A stretch of 64,000 bases of DNA, from contig NC_088320.1 of the NCBI RefSeq assembly GCF_910592395.1, positions 7,690,001 through 7,754,000 of the forward strand, given 5' to 3'. Every line of letters starts with the position of its first letter. Within the stretch, counting starts at the first letter, position 1. Of this stretch, positions 12,131-24,420 are shown one piece after another. The notes under the pieces are model-generated. The model was not told where the DNA came from, did not search any database, and saw nothing but the letters and a program-made list of their open reading frames with translations. The position numbers and the translations under genes are program-made. This DNA is from Lineus longissimus. Its lineage: Eukaryota; Nemertea; Pilidiophora; Heteronemertea; Lineidae.

Positions 12131-12404
12131 TAAAACACTAACACTAGTTTTACCCTACATGTAATAGAGTAGATCAGGGGCCAGACCAGGATCCAGATAG
12201 AAGGGGGCATGAACTGCATTTCTAATCAAAATTCCCAGTGTGTTTTAAAATTTCATAGTCAATTTAAAAGATTTCCAAGAATGGAGGGAGGCGTGTATCT
12301 GGTTGCCCACCCTTGGCGATGTAGATGGCGCTACTTTTGAATAGTTTTGAGCGTTCAGATAAAAGTAAGCTCGACTGTACAGTATTATTCATTATTATCA
12401 TTTA

Positions 12405-12532
12405 CAGTAAAACCTCTCTATTAAGGACACCCTTGGGACTGACAAGTGCTGTCCTGAATAGAGAGGTGAACTTGAATGGGACCAAAACTAGTGTCCTTAA
12501 TAGAGAGGTGTCCGCTAAGGGAGGTTCCACTG
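12405..12532 (+). mobile_element. pogo/Tigger-like MITE, complete
   Basis: Flanked by TA at 12403-12404 and 12533-12534. Ends CAGTAAAACCTCTCTATTAA and GCTAAGGGAGGTTCCACTG form imperfect inverted repeats. The interior carries TTAATAGAGAGGTG motifs. CAGT ends in TA fit the Tc1/mariner/pogo superfamily; assignment to pogo is by resemblance only. No coding capacity. Confidence 0.75.
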
Positions 12533-13729
12533 TATTATTTAGTTTCCTATGTTAGCACAAGAGGGCGCCGACCAAAAAAAGTCTGCCACAGTAAAAGAGT
12601 ACAACAACCTTTTTTAAAGTACAAATATCCTCTTTTTAAACACACGTCTACGACGAATAATAGAATACTTGCGGGCTCTCCCCCCTGTAGATCTTGCCAC
12701 TTACAAACTACATTAGTCTCCTTGGTTTGCTTTCTGAAGAAGCCATTAGATTCTGTCATCCAAATGGAAACAATGAGTGGTAAGGTATCCTCCATAAACA
12801 TCATTGTGTTTCGCAATCTTGACAATGAAAGGGGGCTAAAGGGTTCGGTAGGACTGTCCTTTCAGGTAAATTTTGGTCCATTAGTGTACCTGGATACTAG
12901 GCAGTTTTAACCCTCAACTGCGAAATATTTTTTTAAACCTGTTTTTAAGACTGTAGCTCGAAACTGCCACAGTGATCTACTACCTGCACTGGCAGCAAGA
13001 AGCAGTTTTTGATTATTCTGGACATCATCACTGAGGGGAGGAAAGGACAATCCAAGATGAAATCAATCAGCCCTCTGGTCTCCAGCTATAAGTCACTGGA
13101 AACCATTGGCAGACAAACAATGACTATTTAACTGGAAGCCATAGGCCTACCAACAGTGAATATAAACCATGAATCAAATCTTAGAGCAGCCACCAGCACT
13201 TTTATATGTCATGAATGGCTGTTTTATTTCAACAAACAAGGACCAATAAAAGTCGGCAATAAATCAACGCAGACCAGCAGTAAGAATATTGTGGCTTCAA
13301 AATCATACTTTGCCCACGCGTTTTTCATACAAATCAACTGCCATGAATAATTCTATGGGTGGAGAAGTGGACAATGTTTTCAAAATAACAGTACTTCATG
13401 TCACTTAAACCTATTCAACTGCTAAAAGTGGGCAATCCTTTTGTTGATAGTGTTTATGCCAACAGGAATCAAAAGTACTAAAACCGATAATTCAATCTTT
13501 TCAAGTATCATTGGGTGTCTTTGAGAGCTATTCAACCAACTGGCACAATCCATTGTTAATTCAAACAGACTTGAATCATATCATTCAAATGAAAGAACAA
13601 CACCCCGCGTTTGTAATTTCATCTCTAAGGCTGGGTTTGACTCTAACCTGAGGACTCTCAAAATCTTTCAGGCATAGCGATTCCATGTGATTTGTGCATT
13701 AGGCCCAAAGAGACCACCTGGCCCCACAA

Positions 13730-14136
13730 TGCCTCCTTCAGTCCTGTTGCATAGTTCAGTCATGTGTCCAAGCTGATAAGTTACCTTGCAAGTTCTCTTA
13801 GGCTGCAGCCACCAGAGACCACACAGCCCCATCATGCCGTCTTGCCATCCTGTTGCAAGCTCTCTTAGGCTGTTGCCACCAGGACCACCCGGCCCCACCA
13901 TGTCTTCTTGTTGTCCTGTTGCAAGCTCTCTTAGGCTGCAGTCTCCAGAGACCACCCCGCCCCACCATGTCTTCTTGCCGTCCTTTTGCAAGCTTTCTTA
14001 GGCTGCAGTCTCCAGAGACCACCCCGCCCCACCATGTCTTCTTGCCGTCTTGTTGCAAGCTCTCTTAGGCTGCAGCCTCCAGAGATCGCCCCACCATGTC
14101 TTCTTGCCGTCCTTTTGCAAGCTCTCTTAGGCTGCT
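13730..14136. repeat. ~67 bp tandem repeat, about six units
   Basis: GTTGCAAGCTCTCTTAGGCT recurs near 13786, 13853, 13920, 13987, 14053 and 14116, with CCAGAGACCACCCCGCCCCA between. Open frames on both strands follow from low stop density in the unit. Confidence 0.9.
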
Positions 14137-14149
14137 GGATAGGTTTACT

Positions 14150-15395
14150 GGATAAATGAGGTAACAGACTGAACTACTTTTTTTTTAATTCAAGAAATGA
14201 TCGTTTTCTAGTATTTTCCTGAATTTGGCAAATCCAGTAGGCCAGTAACTTCGAGGTGATTGCCCCTCCATCCGGGGTGGATATACAAGAAGAAGGTTAA
14301 GTAGTAGTCACTACTATGGCGTAACTCAAGGAAACAACATTATTCACCCTAACAGACCACATCAGAAGATTGGCAGAAGAATATCAAGAAGGGTGAAATA
14401 TATTCCTTATGATACACATGAAGAAATCATTGCGATCAGTGATGAGTAATCGGGTCTTACGTAAGAGTGGCTAGAGCAGGAATGCTCATCAATACGTATC
14501 CTGGCCGGATGACTAGCTACCATACCTGTGATTGATAGGGCTGCAGGAAGGTCAGCTGGAGGGTGAATTACTCACTCACGGGTGGTGTACATACATCAAT
14601 TCTTCAAGATCCCGTTCACATTTCAGTGCAACCGGACTCCCTCCTAAGTCTTTCAGCCAACTTTAACTGCTGGTCACACTAACCAAATCCACTTAGTCAA
14701 CTTGACTTTCATTCCCCAAGGAACCCGACCCCTGAACCTAAACAACCTTTTCCAATAATTTCAAGAGCATTGTAAACGTTTGCCCAGAACCTAATTCGTT
14801 TGGAAATGAAACCCCGAGTTTTGGAGAGATTCGGTTTCTCACTTGTGTACCAAGTATCTGGAGTGAGCCGCAAGTGGAGGCAAGAGTCCTTCTGTTTGTT
14901 TGTTGGTAAATACTAACGATAGCAAAGTTTTATGTTGGCAGCAAAATAATGGAAGTGATGAAATGGTCGCCAGCCACTGGAGTTTGTTTAGGCTCTGGTT
15001 GCATAAGTTCTCTCTCTGTTGGAGTAGCCATAATGGTATTGTAAACTAGCAAAGGGGATATGTTCGGATTGCTGTATTGGGCAGCTGACAGGAAACTCAT
15101 GCATTATTTCTCTTGAGCAGTTTGAAAGGGAGATATTCTGGCCAAAGATCACTATCCTGACCACAAAACTCTGAAGATGAAGAGGAAAGGGACATTGCCC
15201 ACACAATGCTAGTAACTAGAGTTCGTCAGGGCCATCATGATCTACACAGAGACATGGATAGTCTGCAATGTACTCTCTTTTACTGGCTTATGACACTTGC
15301 TTCAAATCTGAAAATACTTGAATTCCTTGTCTTCTATCAGATCACCGAATGTTTGAAATTTTGTGCTGTACAATTGTGATTTTGATGCAAGTTTT
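14150..15395. other. No feature recognised
   Basis: Unique, AT-rich DNA between the 67 bp array and a weak exon candidate. No repeat family or promoter seen. Confidence 0.55.
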
Positions 15396-15398
15396 TAG

Positions 15399-15518
15399 CA
15401 TTTTCTGTGGGTAAGCGAGATGACCTTGAGGTTAGGGATGACATTTCCCGGAAATCCTTCCTCAAAACCGAGCTGATCGAAAGAATTTCCTTGGGAGATG
15501 CGGTGCGGATTCTCCACA
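15399..15518 (+). CDS. Candidate internal exon, unknown protein
   Basis: An acceptor-like TTTTTAG and a donor-like A|GTGAGA bracket 120 bp with an open frame reading SVGKRDDLEVRDDISRKSFL and onward, helical and charged in composition. The opposite strand is also open, so strand choice is uncertain. No family recognised and no partner exon found. Confidence 0.18.
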
Positions 15519-15904
15519 GTGAGATGGTTAGGCAGGAATTATACAAATGCCACATAACTGTATATCTGAACCTTAAACTTACTGTTTTAAAGTACAAATG
15601 TATTGCTTTTCAAAACAGCTGGCCATTCACTTAGGTGCACAGACAGATAATTAACACACAATATATTGTTGACTATACCACGCAAGTAAGATGGTATATA
15701 GACAAACAGCTCTTGCAATCGGTAAGAGAAGTGGATAATGATGAGTGAAGTGAATCTCCACTTTGATAGGGCACACACAGGGTGGATCCAAAAAACTTAG
15801 CAAGGCTGTGGATTGTTGGTTCCAATCAAAATTTATTGTCAATATGTGCGATTTTTCCAAATGAAGGGGTCACTGCAAGAACCTGGTAACAGTCTTCTTC
15901 TTCC

Positions 15905-16121
15905 TCTTCTTCAGTGTTTGCTCTGCACTTGGAGGTGTGATTCTCCAGAGAGTCTCGTCAAAGGTGGGATGAGCGCTTTTGCGTGTCACTACGGTTAGAT
16001 GCCAATTTGGTTTATTGGCCTAATGATGCCATCTTTGGCCAGAGGTGGGGTCAACGCAAGCTACTCATGTTTCTCACTTGGTGGTGTCCTTTTCTTGCCC
16101 TGGCCTAGACACCAGATACAA
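15905..16121 (-). mobile_element. SINE body fragment, reverse
   Basis: Reverse-complement match to the body of the 40.3 kb SINE, from CAGTGTTTGCTCTGCACTTG to CTAGACACCAGATACA. The tRNA head is missing. Confidence 0.7.
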
Positions 16122-16807
16122 GGAACCTTGGTTTTATGTCTCATTGTAAGGAATGACCTGACAACCAATACTTTAGTATACTCGAGAAAAACTCTATTTG
16201 CAATCATTTTTTTGCTTTTCTTACTGATTTTCACCTGAATGCAAACACCACATAATTTGCTCAAACATCACTGCTCAAACCATTCAGAAACTGCTTCATC
16301 ACTGAGATTTATAGTGTATCTGGATATCGCCAGGGCCTTTTAGAATATCTCATCTTTTGCCTTTGAGGAAAGCAAAAGTGAAAGCGAAAACGTCACTATA
16401 ATCATGCTCTATGATAATGCTGTGCATACAGTCCACTTTGTTTTCGATAGATTGTGGATTTAGAATGGCAAAATTACTGTCAATTTGGAAATCCCTTTAA
16501 TTTAGTTTAAATGTTTTTGGAATGGCTTTTAGTGGCTCCTCTACCTGAACTCTTCACATGTGGTCTGACACACCTCTAAAATTATTAGCTTCTATTTTGT
16601 TGCAGTCATTAAATCATTGAAAACGTCTATATAATTGTAGCTCTGAGTATCAGAAAGAGAATGCGCATCACTGTAAATCACTGTACTACAACATGTGAGG
16701 ATGCCCATAAACCAGGGTTTAAAGGTACCGCCGAGCGGAAAAAACCACGAAAGTAAAACAAATTAAGTTGTTGCGACCTGCAAAATTCCCCTTACCTAAC
16801 GACTGTA

Positions 16808-16890
16808 CAGTAGAACCTCTCTATTAAGGACACCAACTGAACTAACCAGTGTTGTCCTTAATTGAGAGGTGTCCTGATTAGAGATGTCAA
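16808..16890 (+). mobile_element. pogo/Tigger-like MITE, 3' truncated
   Basis: Begins CAGTAGAACCTCTCTATTAA after TA and breaks off after CTGATTAGAGATGTCAA, where a CCCATTTC-rich low-complexity stretch begins. Confidence 0.65.
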
Positions 16891-16980
16891 TTCCTGTTTC
16901 GCCCCTGATTCCCATTTCACCCGTGTCCCTTTCTGCCCCATCCGAATTCGTCCCTTATTCCCATTTCTCCCCCTAACTAA
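16891..16980. repeat. Degenerate CCCATTTCNCCC repeat
   Basis: Loose repeats TTTCGCCCCTGATTCCCATT, TTTCACCCGTGTCCC and TTATTCCCATTTCTCCCCC abut the truncated MITE end. They may share origin with the 11.2 kb array. Confidence 0.4.
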
Positions 16981-17247
16981 AGGAGATTACACTAAGTTAA
17001 TGCCAGCATCTACTAAACAAAGAAATTCACCAAAAATTTAGAACACATGATTTCTGAACGGATTGTAGCTGACATGACATGCTGTTGTTAAAGATGTATG
17101 TTCAAACCTCATTATTTTACCTGGCTCTAGATTATTATCAGGGCGCTCACAGTAAACAACTACATGTACTCTAAACAACAAATGAAGTCAACACCTTACC
17201 TTTCCACAACTAGACTCACTCGGCAGATAGTCTGCACAATAATAGTG

Positions 17248-17456
17248 AGGGTTGACCACAGACATCACCATTTTGGCTCGCAATCAGAACTCTTTCAAAA
17301 CGAAGTGTATGCCAATTTCGAGGATGGGAGTCTGCTCTCTGTAAAAATAACCTCGACTCCTACACTTAAATTGGCATTGACTTCATTATGAAGGTGTTCC
17401 AATTGCTTCAAGATCTCAAATTCCTGCCAAAATGGTGGTGCCTACGATCAACCTTT
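17248..17456. mobile_element. ~220 bp foldback MITE, copy 3
   Basis: AGGGTTGACCACAGACATCA to GGTGGTGCCTACGATCAACC. The centre is diverged (CTGTAAAAATAACCTCG) but the arms still pair. Confidence 0.72.
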
Positions 17457-18697
17457 AACCCACACTGAGCGATTGACAGAACACTGTTCAAGAGGCTGGA
17501 GAAAAAGGGATGAGACCCTAGTTGATAGAACTGCCCAGGACAGGATGATGTTAGCATCATATATCTTATGGCTTTTACTCCCAAATCATAAGTTGGGGTG
17601 CCCATGCCAGAAATCGCTTCTTTCACGCCATGTGGCACACTGCTGAGATGAAGCAATCCCCACACCAGTAGTTTAATCCTTTGACGAGTGATGCCTTACC
17701 CTAAGGCTGGCTTGTAAACCTACACAGATAAAGACAATGGGATTTTGAAAATACTTTCCACATCGCCAAAGAGAAACTGTAAGAGGGAAAGCAGAGTTTG
17801 CCTTAGCTGCCAGTACTTATAGCCCCTACAGTGTAGAAAACAGCTGACATCAAACATTCAGCAAGTCACCTCTTCAAAGGATCACAAATCACTCCATAGA
17901 CCAGACAGGCAGGTGAGGTAGAAACATCTGCATTTACCTCCGGATGACCTTGGTCAGGAAAATATGCACAAAAAACATGGCGTATCATAATTCTGCAGTA
18001 AACACCTATCCAGCACTTGTACAAATTATTTTTTGCAAATTTTACCTTGCATCTCAATCAATCAACTGTTAAAAGGTGGCTGTTACAGCAGTAAACTGTT
18101 GTATTTGTCAGCGCAGTTTTTGTCCGACAAGGAGGCCATGTGTAGCTGTCATACAAGCCTCTCAAACAGCACCTCAATGCTACTGAAGTCTTCCTCGCAA
18201 AAAATTCATATCGCTCTCATTTTACTTGTGATACATTTTAGGAGGCCTTGACATCAAATATATGTTACATGTCACAGCCAGAGGTGCATGTCGCACTGAA
18301 GATGAGCCTAGTTTTCTAGTTGGGTCTTCGTTTTATAGAGTCTTAGGTCTTAGGTTATAGACATCCATTGAGTTGCTAGCTTTAAACCATTCACAAATGT
18401 AAATTTCTGTACATGCCCCTGTGAAAAACACAGATATTTGCAGAAGAGGGCTATCATGCTAAATGCATTACAATTTGTGACCAAACATCGATAACGCGAT
18501 TGCAACAGGCCACCCTTGCATCATGAGACACCAAAAACTTCCATCTTCAGAGAGGCAGTGCTGAAACGCGTACATTTTTTTGCACGCGAGATGTTTCTTT
18601 GGATATTATGATGGGAGTAATTCAGCTCAGGCCATCATGCAAGAGGCAAATGAACAGCTGCACAAAACAATGCCGGCTTGCGGACTTGTATACTCAA

Positions 18698-18900
18698 TGT
18701 TCTCCACAGGGTTTTTCTCAAGGTAGGGCGATACCCTTGATTTTCATGCCGTTTTACCAGCGTGCAACACAAGGTAGGGTGGCCAGCAATTTGAGGTAGG
18801 GTGGCCCTATAGGAACCCTCTACAAAGTTCTATGGCAAGGTAGGGTGGCTCTTCCAAGGCAGGGTGGGCCACCCTGACAAATAGCCTTATGGAGAACACT
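18698..18900 (+). mobile_element. ~205 bp GTTCTCC-ended element, copy 1
   Basis: ATGTTCTCCACAGGG at the left and TTATGGAGAACACT at the right are inverted. Inside are five tandem-like AAGGTAGGGTGGCC motifs. Non-coding; two other copies lie at 30352 (reverse) and 60991. Confidence 0.75.
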
Positions 18901-19934
18901 GATAATGCCAGGAGCCAGAAAATCATCTAACGCCAAGTGTGCATGGGAAGGAAAACAACAATGCATCATCCCAAGGCAATACGAGCAGCTGTAGCAAACT
19001 CTACAACATGCACAGCAGAGAAAACACACACGAAACAGATTTTCCCGCCATTTTCTATAAAGTGGTCTATTGATTTTGTGCCAGTATTCCATGTGGATTC
19101 AGGATATGTAAAGATTATCTAAAGAGGCAGGCACTGAAATCAATGCTCAGATTTCCCATAATGTTTCGCAGTCATCATCGTGAAGTGGAGTCCAAGTTAC
19201 CAGTCAGCGGAGGTGGGACTGGTACTTCAGTAGTGGTGGGGCTGGTACTTCAGCGGTCCTATGGCGGGACCGACAGGTACCTTGTCAGTTGTAACACATG
19301 GATTAACCCTTTGTGTGCAGTAGAGTTCTCAGTGTGCATGGGACCATTCGGTCGACCAAAACTGTAAATGCATCCGGAGATGTATCAATATAAATTTATT
19401 AGTCATTAATTGACATAAAGGCATTCATTTTCAGTGTGTGGTGTTCAGAGACGATCAGTTTATAGACAGTAGTCAATTAGAGGCAGTATGCTATCCATCT
19501 CGTTCTCCCCATGCTCCTTGATTATGTAAGCAATGCTTGGTGCGATCAAATGAGTTGAATTTCTAAATCTATGTAGTATATCTGATCTGGGAGACAGAGC
19601 TGCTGATAGCAACACTGCGGGTATAGGCCAAATGTATACTTCCTCTAGTTAACTGCTTGTATAGTAGAGCCTTAACTGATTTCTCCAGAAAACAAGGGCA
19701 GTGTCATTTGACATTACCGTTGACGCACTAAGCTGGTCCAGAGGGGTGGAACAAAAGGCAAAATTTAACCTGTAAGGTGCCTACATGTTCTTGTATAAAC
19801 AGATGTGCCTGGCTAATTACATGTACGCCGATAGTATGTTTCTTTGCTTGAGTTTTACATGAAATATTTTGCTTCCTGAGCCAATTAGGATAATTGAAAT
19901 AGGGAACAACTTCAGACAGCCACCTGAAACCGTG

Positions 19935-20145
19935 TCTGGAGGTGCGGTAGTGTGGTGGCCTGAATCTCTCGACTAGGAGTCTTGATGTCCCTGGTTTGAT
20001 GACCACTGTTGGCGTGTGATCAGGCAGGCCTTTTTGCACTTCATGCCTTACTCCACCCAGGTGTATAAGTGGAAACCGGTCGGAGATGCTCAGGTTGCAG
20101 TGGTGATTGAGCATCTCATCAAAGCTCTTCTTAAAGGTTTCAGGA
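19935..20145 (+). mobile_element. tRNA-derived SINE, second family
   Basis: Head GGAGGTGCGGTAGTGTGGTG with a B-box-like CTGGTTTGATGACC. The body TTTTTGCACTTCATGCCTTA, CTCCACCCAGGTGTATAAG and AAACCGGTCGGAGATGCTC parallels 31035-31230. Old and diverged. Confidence 0.58.
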
Positions 20146-20173
20146 TACAACAGTCCCTTGGCCTTCTACCTCA

Positions 20174-20206
20174 TTAAGATGATGATGAAGATGATGATGA
20201 TGATGA
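20174..20206. repeat. GAT microsatellite
   Basis: About eleven GAT/GAA triplets in a row just after a SINE. Confidence 0.8.
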
Positions 20207-20758
20207 TAGACTTGGCCAGCACTCGGCGAATGCTTGCAATATAAAGCACCATTTAAGAAATTACATTTTTATTGAAACACCCTGTATAAGCCAAGAAACT
20301 CATCATCAATGTACAATGCAGGGTGACTGAATCCGTCCACTGAATCAAGTGGAAGGAGGATCGGATGAGAACATCCGTCCATACGGATTATTACCGCATG
20401 GCAGTATGTCACCGCTTATTAGCTTGTTGCATTGTTTATTGCTTCTCATTGTCTGCCCATTCAATTACACCAGACGCAGCTGCTGCCCATCGGATAAGAC
20501 TGCTGTCCTGATAATAATGCCACATCAGGCCGACGCCCTGATTGCACACAACATACATTGTCATGCACCGATTCGGATAACATGATTAATTAACCCTTTC
20601 ATGTCATAAATTCCCGGGGGGAGGGCAGTATGCGGTTTATTGCAGTTTAGCTAAGGAAAGGCCACACCTTAAAGGGGATTATTCCCGACCGACGTTTCAA
20701 CCTATATTTTATATTTTCTTGGGCGGTGGAAATGAAAATGAAAGTCTGGTGCAGATCA

Positions 20759-21376
20759 GTAAGCTTACTGATAAACATGTTGAAAATAGAGCTTACTGAT
20801 GAACATGTCGACAATAGAGCTTACTGATGAACATGTCAACAATAGAGCTTACTGATGAACATGTCGACAATAGAGCTTACTGATGAACATGTCAACAATA
20901 GAGCTTACTGATGAACATGTCGACAATATAGCTTACTGATGAACGTGTCGACAATAGAGTTTGCTAATGAACATGTTGATAATAGAGCTTACTGATGAAC
21001 ATGTTGACAATAGAGCTTACTGATGAACATGTCGACAATATAGTTTACTGATGAACATGTCGACAACAGAGCTTACTGATGAACATGTCGACAATAGAGC
21101 TTACTGATGAACATGTTGACAATAGAGCTTACTGATGAACACGTTGACAATAGAGCTTACTGATGAACATGTCGACAATAAAGCTTACTGATGAACATGT
21201 CGACAACAGAGCTTACTGATGAACATGTCGACAATAGAGTTTACTGATGAACATGTCGACAATAGAGTTTACTGATGAACATGTCGACAATAGAGTTTAC
21301 TGATGAACATGTCGACAATAGAGCTTACTGATGAACATGTCGACAATAGAGCTTACTGATGAACATGTTGACAATA
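20759..21376. repeat. 28 bp minisatellite, about 22 units
   Basis: Unit AGCTTACTGATGAACATGTC plus GACAATAG. The first units differ more (GTTGAAAATAG) and later ones are nearly uniform with GTCGAC. The period is not a multiple of 3 and no coding is inferred. Confidence 0.93.
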
Positions 21377-21664
21377 TGGCCAGCAATAGGGTTCCATTAA
21401 TCAGAAACTTGCGTACGACCGTAAAATATTCTGCACGCGAAATGTTTCTGTTCTACAGTACAACAGGAGAGAGTGTAAAGGAAGCGACCCCTCAGCAAGG
21501 ACAGTTCAATCTCCTCCTCCAGCTCCTCCATTAGCGCTACTCTTGAGGGGAAAAGTCATCGATCTGCTCAGGAAAGTGCGGGCTTTTTGTAACGATGATG
21601 GGTCTGTCGAGACACGCTGCCGGCTCAGACTCAGTGTATGTAGTGACGATAGATCCGGCTTCCT

Positions 21665-21886
21665 TTAAAGGCAAAAGCCTTTCGATAAAATTTAAAATTT
21701 GTGATTGAATTCGAAATGATTATGAATATGAATTTCAACATTGCCGTTGTTGGGACAGATTACAAATACTATATACGTCAAGTTTCAGCAGAGTTGCAAG
21801 CATGAAAACTGACCAATGGCATTTTGTACTAAGTGCATTTCTATTTTTCTAGACCACCAGTAATTACAAATGGTGTATCCCTTTTA
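21665..21886 (+). mobile_element. TTAA-flanked AGG...CCT MITE, older copy
   Basis: TTAAAGGCAAAAGCCTTTCG at the left and ATGGTGTATCCCTTTTAG at the right. The right TTAA has decayed to TTAG. The internal order matches the family: AAATTTGTGATTGAATTC, ACATTGCCGTTGTTG, AATGGCATTTTGT, CCACCAGTAATTACAAATGG. Confidence 0.65.
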
Positions 21887-22102
21887 GAAGCCAAGCTGTA
21901 TTTCAGTGAAGGTTGAGATAGATCCAAATGTGTTAAACATTCTGAATATGTGGATGGCTTTGTCGCAAGTATATACGATTTAGGTCGTACTTTTTGAAAG
22001 ACCGTCACTCTTGTGCGAGAGACCTTGCGATCGGTTCTGCAGTCATGAATCGCTGGTTGCAGTGATTTTAATTGGTCATTTCAGGGCACTTAATAACTTG
22101 TT

Positions 22103-22279
22103 CACTAGAACCTCTCTATTAAGGACAGCCTTGGGACCGACAAGTGCTGTCCTTGATAGAGAGGTGTCCTGCTTGAGGTGTAAAATTAAATGGAAACAAC
22201 CAATTTGGGACCAAAACTTGTGTTTTTTTAAGAGAGACAGTCCTTAATAGAGAGGTGTCCGCTAAGGGAGGTTCAACTG
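22103..22279 (+). mobile_element. pogo/Tigger-like MITE
   Basis: CACTAGAACCTCTCTATTAA at the left, AAGGGAGGTTCAACTG followed by TA at the right. Same interior order as the 44.1 kb copy, with a TTTTTTT disruption near 22226. Confidence 0.7.
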
Positions 22280-22381
22280 TACTCTTTCTCAAATGGATTA
22301 AAGAAAAGAACAATTTAATCAAATTACACTTTCTACCAACGCCACATTATTTGTTATTATTGAGTTAAGAGCTTTACAGTG

Positions 22382-22813
22382 TCAACAACGACTCATTACC
22401 AATATAGACTGATCTGGTATCATTTGAATTTTCAAAGTCACCTTTGACAAGTGTAAGAGCAGACCAATGATAAATGTATTTAATATAAACATTTGAACAA
22501 CTAAAATAAACTGTGGCATTGGATCCAAATATTTGCAAATACAGATGGTTGGATGATAATGTTGCTTGCCAATGACCCAGATTTCTCCACCCCTAGTGGG
22601 CAAGACAAGAACATGATCTCCACCAGGCTGATCTGGTATGACCCTTAGACCTGTAAACAGACACCATGTCCAACTGAAGTTGCACCAAGGAGGAAGGGGA
22701 GAAGATCTAGCCAAGAAAACAGTATTGAGTTTGTCAAATTCAGGAATCTGTGTCTTCCAGGAAACTGTCATATCATGACCTGAATTGTAAAAAGTAGTTC
22801 CATCTGTCAACAC
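22382..22813 (-). other. Long open frame, possible exon remnant
   Basis: 143 codons without a stop in unique, AT-rich DNA, starting at a GTG codon and reading through stretches such as GLRVIPDQPGGDHVLVLPTR and GGEIWVIGKQHYHP that look like folded protein. A good acceptor (TGTCTGTTTACAG) lies inside it, so only part may be exon. The last 30 codons are hydrophobic. No family recognised, and no coherent gene model can be built. Confidence 0.22.
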
Positions 22814-23881
22814 ATCTATCCTCCAGGAGACACGAGCGAAATTTCAAAGCCAGATGACCTTTTACTTGTTGTCATTCCGTACGAACTACAACATGAAAAT
22901 ATATCATAGTTTATAGCCAAGCACATCTTGGTTTTTACTAAGAAGGAAAAAAATTATTAGTTACTTCAATTAGGAGTGTCACTGAATGTGTACAGGATGA
23001 ATGTGCCCACAAGATGGAACTGCAAGTTGTTGTTTTTTCAACAAATTTATATGAATCGTCTGTTTTTCGTTTTCTTCTTCTTTAATTTGGCAAACCTGCC
23101 TTATTTCTTCGCAGCGTTCAAAGTCGTTGCGAGGTTTTTGCGGCGATTTTTGTCCGTGAACACGGTTCCCAGTACGGTAATATTCAAGTCAGGTTCAATA
23201 TTTTCTTGTCCATGATTAAGCAGCTTGTCACCACACCTCGTCACAACCCAAAGCCAATTTCTTTCCTCATTTGCAACGACCGCCGAAGAAAAACACAACA
23301 GCCGCAGATGAAAGGAAAAGACTCGCTCGTCCCGAAAATGTCTTTCCTTTAGCACCGGCTGACATTTTCACGCACAACCGACCAACAAAGTAATATTTGC
23401 TCAAGTAATGCAACCTGCACACAAAACACCCAGTTGAGATAGAAAATTCATTTTAATAACAGCCTGCATGTAGTCCATATTCGCCCATCATCGGATATTT
23501 TCCCTTGTCAAACACGGCTTGTTGGTCCATAGCAAACTCGCGCTGGCTTTGTCAACCCTGCTAATATTTAAGACGGCATATTTTATCAGGTGGATATTAA
23601 CGATTAGGCGCATGGCATTCTCCCAAAGGATCGGTGCAGAGCTCATTATCAAATGCGCTATTGCATTAAATCATTGGCAGGTTGCAAGGGATTTGTAGTT
23701 CCTCTCATTTCATTATTACTTTAGTGACTCTCATCACACCGTAATGTTGTGCAGTACCATAAACTGGGTGACATTTGCGCGAATTACAGAGCCAAATGTT
23801 TGTATAAAATAAGCTCATTTTTTATTTCATGTTGACTTAATTCAACGTTTGGTGCCGAAGTTTAATGGTTATTATATATTA

Positions 23882-24017
23882 CATTGGAACCTCTCTATTA
23901 GGGACACTCTTGGGACAGACAAATGCTGTCCTGAATTTAGAGATGTTCTCATTACAGAGGTTAAATTTAATGTAAAATACCTTAATAGAGAGGTGTTCGA
24001 TAAGGGAGGTTCCACTG
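23882..24017 (+). mobile_element. pogo/Tigger-like MITE, complete
   Basis: TA on both sides; ends CATTGGAACCTCTCTATTAG and AAGGGAGGTTCCACTG. It is 136 bp long, shorter than the 170 bp form because the AAACAACCAATTTGGGACC block is missing. Confidence 0.72.
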
Positions 24018-24237
24018 TAGAAGTGAAATCTGGGTAAGTTTCATGTGCACATTTGCCTTGCAAACCTCGAAAAAAAATAAACCAGTCATGCACATTACCC
24101 GATTTAAACTATCCAGCTTGCATGTCTTATTAAAGTTGCCAGAAAAAACGCGTGCCTCATTCTTACAATAGGCCTACTAATGTGGTGGACATCTTGACCA
24201 CCAAGGTTTTTACATCTCTGCTTATACTCGACATTGA

Positions 24238-24314
24238 AAGGGGAATTTTCCAGGGACGAGTTTTCCGGGGACGAATTTACCGGGGACGAATTATCCGGGG
24301 ACGAATTTTCCTGT
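24238..24314. repeat. 15 bp tandem repeat (CCGGGGACGAATTTT)
   Basis: Five units of (T)CCGGGGACGAATTTT with small changes. A trace of the motif in reverse (GTAAATTCTCCAGTC) lies near 24603. Confidence 0.75.
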
Positions 24315-24370
24315 AACCAAAACCAAGAGGGTCAGGATGACCAGCAGAGGAAGCTAGCCATTTATATAAG

Positions 24371-24420
24371 AATCTCTCTTTCAAGGACACCCTTCAGGCA
24401 AAGGCACTGGCCCTTGGTAA
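24371..24420 (+). mobile_element. Possible pogo-like MITE fragment
   Basis: GAATCTCTCTTTCAAGGACACCC resembles the family's left end with a few changes. The remainder is unrecognisable. Confidence 0.35.

Noticed and set aside
12476-12910. 144-codon plus-strand frame
   Set aside because: Starts within a pogo-like MITE and continues into unique DNA without splice context; the opposite strand is also open.
19728-20150. 140-codon minus-strand frame
   Set aside because: Overlaps a tRNA-derived SINE and has no family resemblance.
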